The position numbers and the translations under genes were made by a program. Shown in pieces: positions 61,729-64,000 of a stretch of 64,000 nucleotides of DNA; the first letter of the stretch is position 1; each line of letters opens with the position of its first letter. The notes beneath the pieces are model-generated. The model made no database searches, was not told the DNA's origin, and saw only the letters and a list, made by a program, of their open reading frames with translations. The DNA is from Nitrogeniibacter mangrovi (lineage in GTDB: Bacteria; Pseudomonadota; Gammaproteobacteria; Burkholderiales; Rhodocyclaceae): the NCBI RefSeq assembly GCF_010983895.1, contig NZ_CP048836.1:372001-436000 (forward strand), in the 5' to 3' direction.

Positions 61729-62222
61729 GGCAGCGGCGCCCCGGGGGCCATCCGCTCGCCGGCACGCGGTCCGGGGCTCTGCCCGAACACCGCCTCGGGG
61801 GCGAGGCGGATCACCACGACCTCGTCCGGGGCGCAGGCGAGCACGGTGTGCGCATAGGGCTCGGGGGTGCCGAACGCGCGCAGCCGGGCGGCCATGGCGC
61901 GCACATAGGGCGCGAGTGTGGCCACGTCGGCCGCCTCCGCCGCCACCACCTCGGCGCGTGCGCACTTGAGCTGCACGGTGCGATGGGTTTCCGGCTCGTT
62001 GAAGACCGCGGCCACGGGCGCGCCCGCCGAGATCGCCTCGATCAGGTCGACGGCCTGGGCGCGCGGCACCAGCAGGCGCAGGCAGTGGGGGGCCTCCGGC
62101 GCGATGCGTGCGCCCACCGCCCGCACCAGCGTGGCGAGGCCGTCGCCGCAGCCCGCCGCGACGTGCATGGACAGGTGGCTGGTCAGGAAGCCGGCCAGCG
62201 CCGGGGGGATGGGGTCGTTCAT
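61725..62222 (-). CDS. Split-barrel (PNPOx-like) protein
   Basis: A 165-residue protein with pyridoxamine-phosphate oxidase-like strands (VAAVFNEPETHRTVQLKC, about residue 70-90). It precedes and is coupled to the larger PNPOx/GAF gene. The flavin contacts cannot be checked by eye. Start is ATG 62222 or a GTG at 62231; no ribosome site decides. Function unknown. Confidence 0.7.
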   Translation of the reverse strand: MNDPIPPALAGFLTSHLSMHVAAGCGDGLATLVRAVGARIAPEAPHCLRLLVPRAQAVDLIEAISAGAPVAAVFNEPETHRTVQLKCARAEVVAAEAADVATLAPYVRAMAARLRAFGTPEPYAHTVLACAPDEVVVIRLAPEAVFGQSPGPRAGERMAPGAPLP

Positions 62223-62289
62223 CGGGGTCACGGCCGCGCATGACAGACGAACAATCTACTGCAAATCCGGGACCCCGTGGCGACGCGAT

Positions 62290-62709
62290 TCAGGGGGTGA
62301 GCCAGGCGACCACGCCATAGCGCGCCGCCTTGCCGAGCGCCATCCACAGCATGCACGGCAACCAGCCCAGACGCAGCCAGCCGGCCGCGGCGCACAGGGC
62401 GTCGCCGATCACCGGCGCCCAGGCCAGGATCAGCGCCGGGGCGCCATGGCGTTGCAGCCAGCGGACCTTGTCGGGCGCTTGGGGTCTGGGAACCAGGCGC
62501 GCCAGGGCGTAGGTGCTCATGCCGCCGGCGGTATTGCCGAGGGTCGCCAGCAGCCAGGCCCAGCCGAGCTGCTCGGGATGGCGCGCCAGAAAGCCGGCGA
62601 AGACCAGCTCGGAGCCGCCGGGCAGCAGGGTGGCGGAGAGAAAGCTGACCAGCAGCACCGCGCCCAGCCCGGCTCCGGGGCCCGGATCGAGCCAGGCGAG
62701 AAAATCCAT
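62290..62709 (-). CDS. YqaA/DedA-family membrane protein
   Basis: A 139-residue protein with about four membrane helices. The family pattern is visible: an N-terminal FLSATLLPGGSELVF re-entrant loop with GGSE, then a GNTAGGMSTYALAR motif and a final AAGWLRLGW segment. DedA-like proteins take part in membrane homeostasis and lipid-carrier recycling. The start at 62709 is the first good ATG; the longer frame was rejected. Confidence 0.85.
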   Translation of the reverse strand: MDFLAWLDPGPGAGLGAVLLVSFLSATLLPGGSELVFAGFLARHPEQLGWAWLLATLGNTAGGMSTYALARLVPRPQAPDKVRWLQRHGAPALILAWAPVIGDALCAAAGWLRLGWLPCMLWMALGKAARYGVVAWLTP

Positions 62710-62833
62710 GGGATGCCTCGTGGAGGACAGAGCGGCCAATTGTCGTCGATTCGCGCCGCCGGCGTCCTTGCCGCGCTGCGCCGTGGCCTGCTACCGTGCA
62801 CGTTTCCCTTGTGTTTACGCCACTTCTGCCCCC

Positions 62834-64000
62834 ATGAGCACCACTGCGCCCGACTATCTCGAACGAATCCTCAATGCGCAGGTGTACGACGTGGCGATCG
62901 AATCGCCGCTCGACTACGCCGCCAGCCTGTCGGGGCGCATCGGCAACCGCATCTACTTCAAGCGCGAAGACCTGCAGCCGGTGTTCAGCTTCAAGCTGCG
63001 TGGCGCCTACAACAAGATGAGCAAGCTGCCGCCCGAGGCCCTCTCGCGCGGGGTCATCTGCGCCTCGGCGGGTAACCATGCCCAGGGCCTGGCGCTGTCG
63101 GCACAGAAGATGGGCGTGCGCGCCGTCATCGTGATGCCGACCACCACGCCGCTCATCAAGGTGGACGCGGTGCGCCGCCGTGGTGGCGAGGTGGTGCTGG
63201 CCGGCGAGAGTTATTCGGACGCCTACGGCCATGCCCTGGAGCTGGAAAAGGCCGAGGGCCTGACCTTCGTCCATCCCTATGACGATCCCGAGGTAATCGC
63301 CGGGCAGGGCACCATCGGCATGGAGATCCTGCGCCAGCATCCCAAGCCCATCCACGCCATCTTCTGCTGCGTGGGTGGCGGCGGCCTGATTTCCGGCATC
63401 GCCGCCTACGTGAAGCGGGTGCGGCCGGACATCAGGATCATCGGCGTGGAGGCCGCCGACGCCGACGCCATGACCCAGTCGCTGGCGGCGGGCAGGCGCA
63501 TCGAGCTCGACCAGGTCGGCCTGTTCGCCGACGGCGCGGCGGTGAAACTGGTGGGCGAGGAGACCTTCCGCCTGTGCCAGACCTATGTGGACGACATGAT
63601 CCGGGTGGACAACGACGCCATCTGCGCCGCCATCAAGGACGTGTTCGAGGACACCCGCTCCATCCTCGAGCCGGCCGGTGCGCTCGCGGTGGCCGGCGCC
63701 AAGGCCTACGCGGCGCGCGAGGGGCTGCGCGACCAAGCCCTGGTGGCGGTGGCCTCCGGCGCCAACATGAACTTCGACCGCCTGCGCTTCGTCGCCGAGC
63801 GCGCCGAGGTGGGCGAGCAGCGCGAGGCGGTGCTGGCGGTCACCATCCCCGAGAAGCCCGGCTCCTTCCGCCACTTCTGCCAGCTGCTGGGCAGCCGCAA
63901 CATCACCGAGTTCAACTACCGCTTCGCCGACAGCGCCCAGGCGCACATCTTCGTCGGCGTGGGCGTCCACAACCGCGACGAGTCGCGCGCGCTGGTGAGC
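62834..64000 (+). CDS. ilvA: Threonine ammonia-lyase, biosynthetic (3' end outside window)
   Basis: At least 389 residues, open at the right edge, of a PLP enzyme that makes 2-oxobutanoate from threonine for isoleucine synthesis. The PLP lysine is in SFKLRGAYNK (about residue 60), the phosphate-binding GGGGLISG near 185 and the start of the regulatory ACT-like region (VTIPEKPGSFRHFCQLLG) near 340. The long form with two ACT-like domains is expected (~500 residues). It is divergent from the YqaA-type gene. Confidence 0.95.
   Translation, partial: MSTTAPDYLERILNAQVYDVAIESPLDYAASLSGRIGNRIYFKREDLQPVFSFKLRGAYNKMSKLPPEALSRGVICASAGNHAQGLALSAQKMGVRAVIVMPTTTPLIKVDAVRRRGGEVVLAGESYSDAYGHALELEKAEGLTFVHPYDDPEVIAGQGTIGMEILRQHPKPIHAIFCCVGGGGLISGIAAYVKRVRPDIRIIGVEAADADAMTQSLAAGRRIELDQVGLFADGAAVKLVGEETFRLCQTYVDDMIRVDNDAICAAIKDVFEDTRSILEPAGALAVAGAKAYAAREGLRDQALVAVASGANMNFDRLRFVAERAEVGEQREAVLAVTIPEKPGSFRHFCQLLGSRNITEFNYRFADSAQAHIFVGVGVHNRDESRALVS

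Overview
The window is about 64 kb of very GC-rich, tightly packed bacterial chromosome. Gene content points to a betaproteobacterium, most likely of the Rhodocyclales (Azoarcus/Thauera-like). Pointers are a DUF1840 gene beside purine phosphoribosyltransferases, a PP2C phosphatase and Ser/Thr kinase between rph and yicC, a giant DUF3683 FAD/Fe-S oxidoreductase, and a xanthomonadin/aryl-polyene pigment cluster. The assignment is inference from content; no rRNA or tRNA gene was seen. Many neighbouring genes overlap by 4 bases (ATGA or GTGA), which implies long translationally coupled operons. I saw no insertion sequence, prophage or CRISPR array.

Layout. 1-17.5 kb is mostly housekeeping: the end of a SppA-type signal peptide peptidase, a small lipoprotein, a minus-strand operon (kinase, PP2C phosphatase, rph, rdgB, hemW), yicC, a lone small HTH gene beside an AT-richer gap, apt/hpt/DUF1840, ribA, a nitronate monooxygenase-like flavoprotein, xthA, pyrE, a coiled-coil exported protein, a large VanZ-type membrane protein and a sirtuin. 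17.4-23.9 kb holds a three-gene minus-strand unit (VWA lipoprotein, ECF-like sigma factor, probable anti-sigma protein), an unknown membrane protein, a BNR-repeat protein coupled to a MoaD/ThiS-like protein with a C-terminal GG, and a ThiS/Mut7-C fusion.

24.1-42.9 kb is one aryl-polyene (xanthomonadin-type) biosynthesis and export locus. A plus-strand unit makes and decorates the aryl starter (halogenase-like flavoprotein, chorismatase-like enzyme, MipA/OmpV porin-like protein, acyltransferase, glycosyltransferase). It converges, with a 4-base overlap, on a 17-gene minus-strand unit: two ACPs, two ketosynthases, a chain-length factor, ketoreductase, two dehydratases, aryl ligase, membrane protein, LpxL-like acyltransferase, LolA-like carrier, MMPL exporter, hydrolase, deacetylase, methyltransferase and PAP2 protein. 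A TATAAT box lies just upstream of the first ACP.

43.1-54.2 kb is the least ordinary part. One group is a TonB-dependent receptor, a periplasmic PF04392-type binding protein and a 1501-residue sensor that carries a whole phosphorelay plus GGDEF and EAL domains. The other is an operon of a ThDP enzyme and two short citrate-synthase-fold proteins whose expected catalytic residues are partly replaced, preceded by three palindromes. 54.5-64 kb holds the DUF3683 oxidoreductase, a RidA protein, a c-type cytochrome, a hemerythrin-like protein, two split-barrel flavin/GAF-type proteins, a YqaA/DedA-type membrane protein and the start of ilvA, which runs off the right edge.
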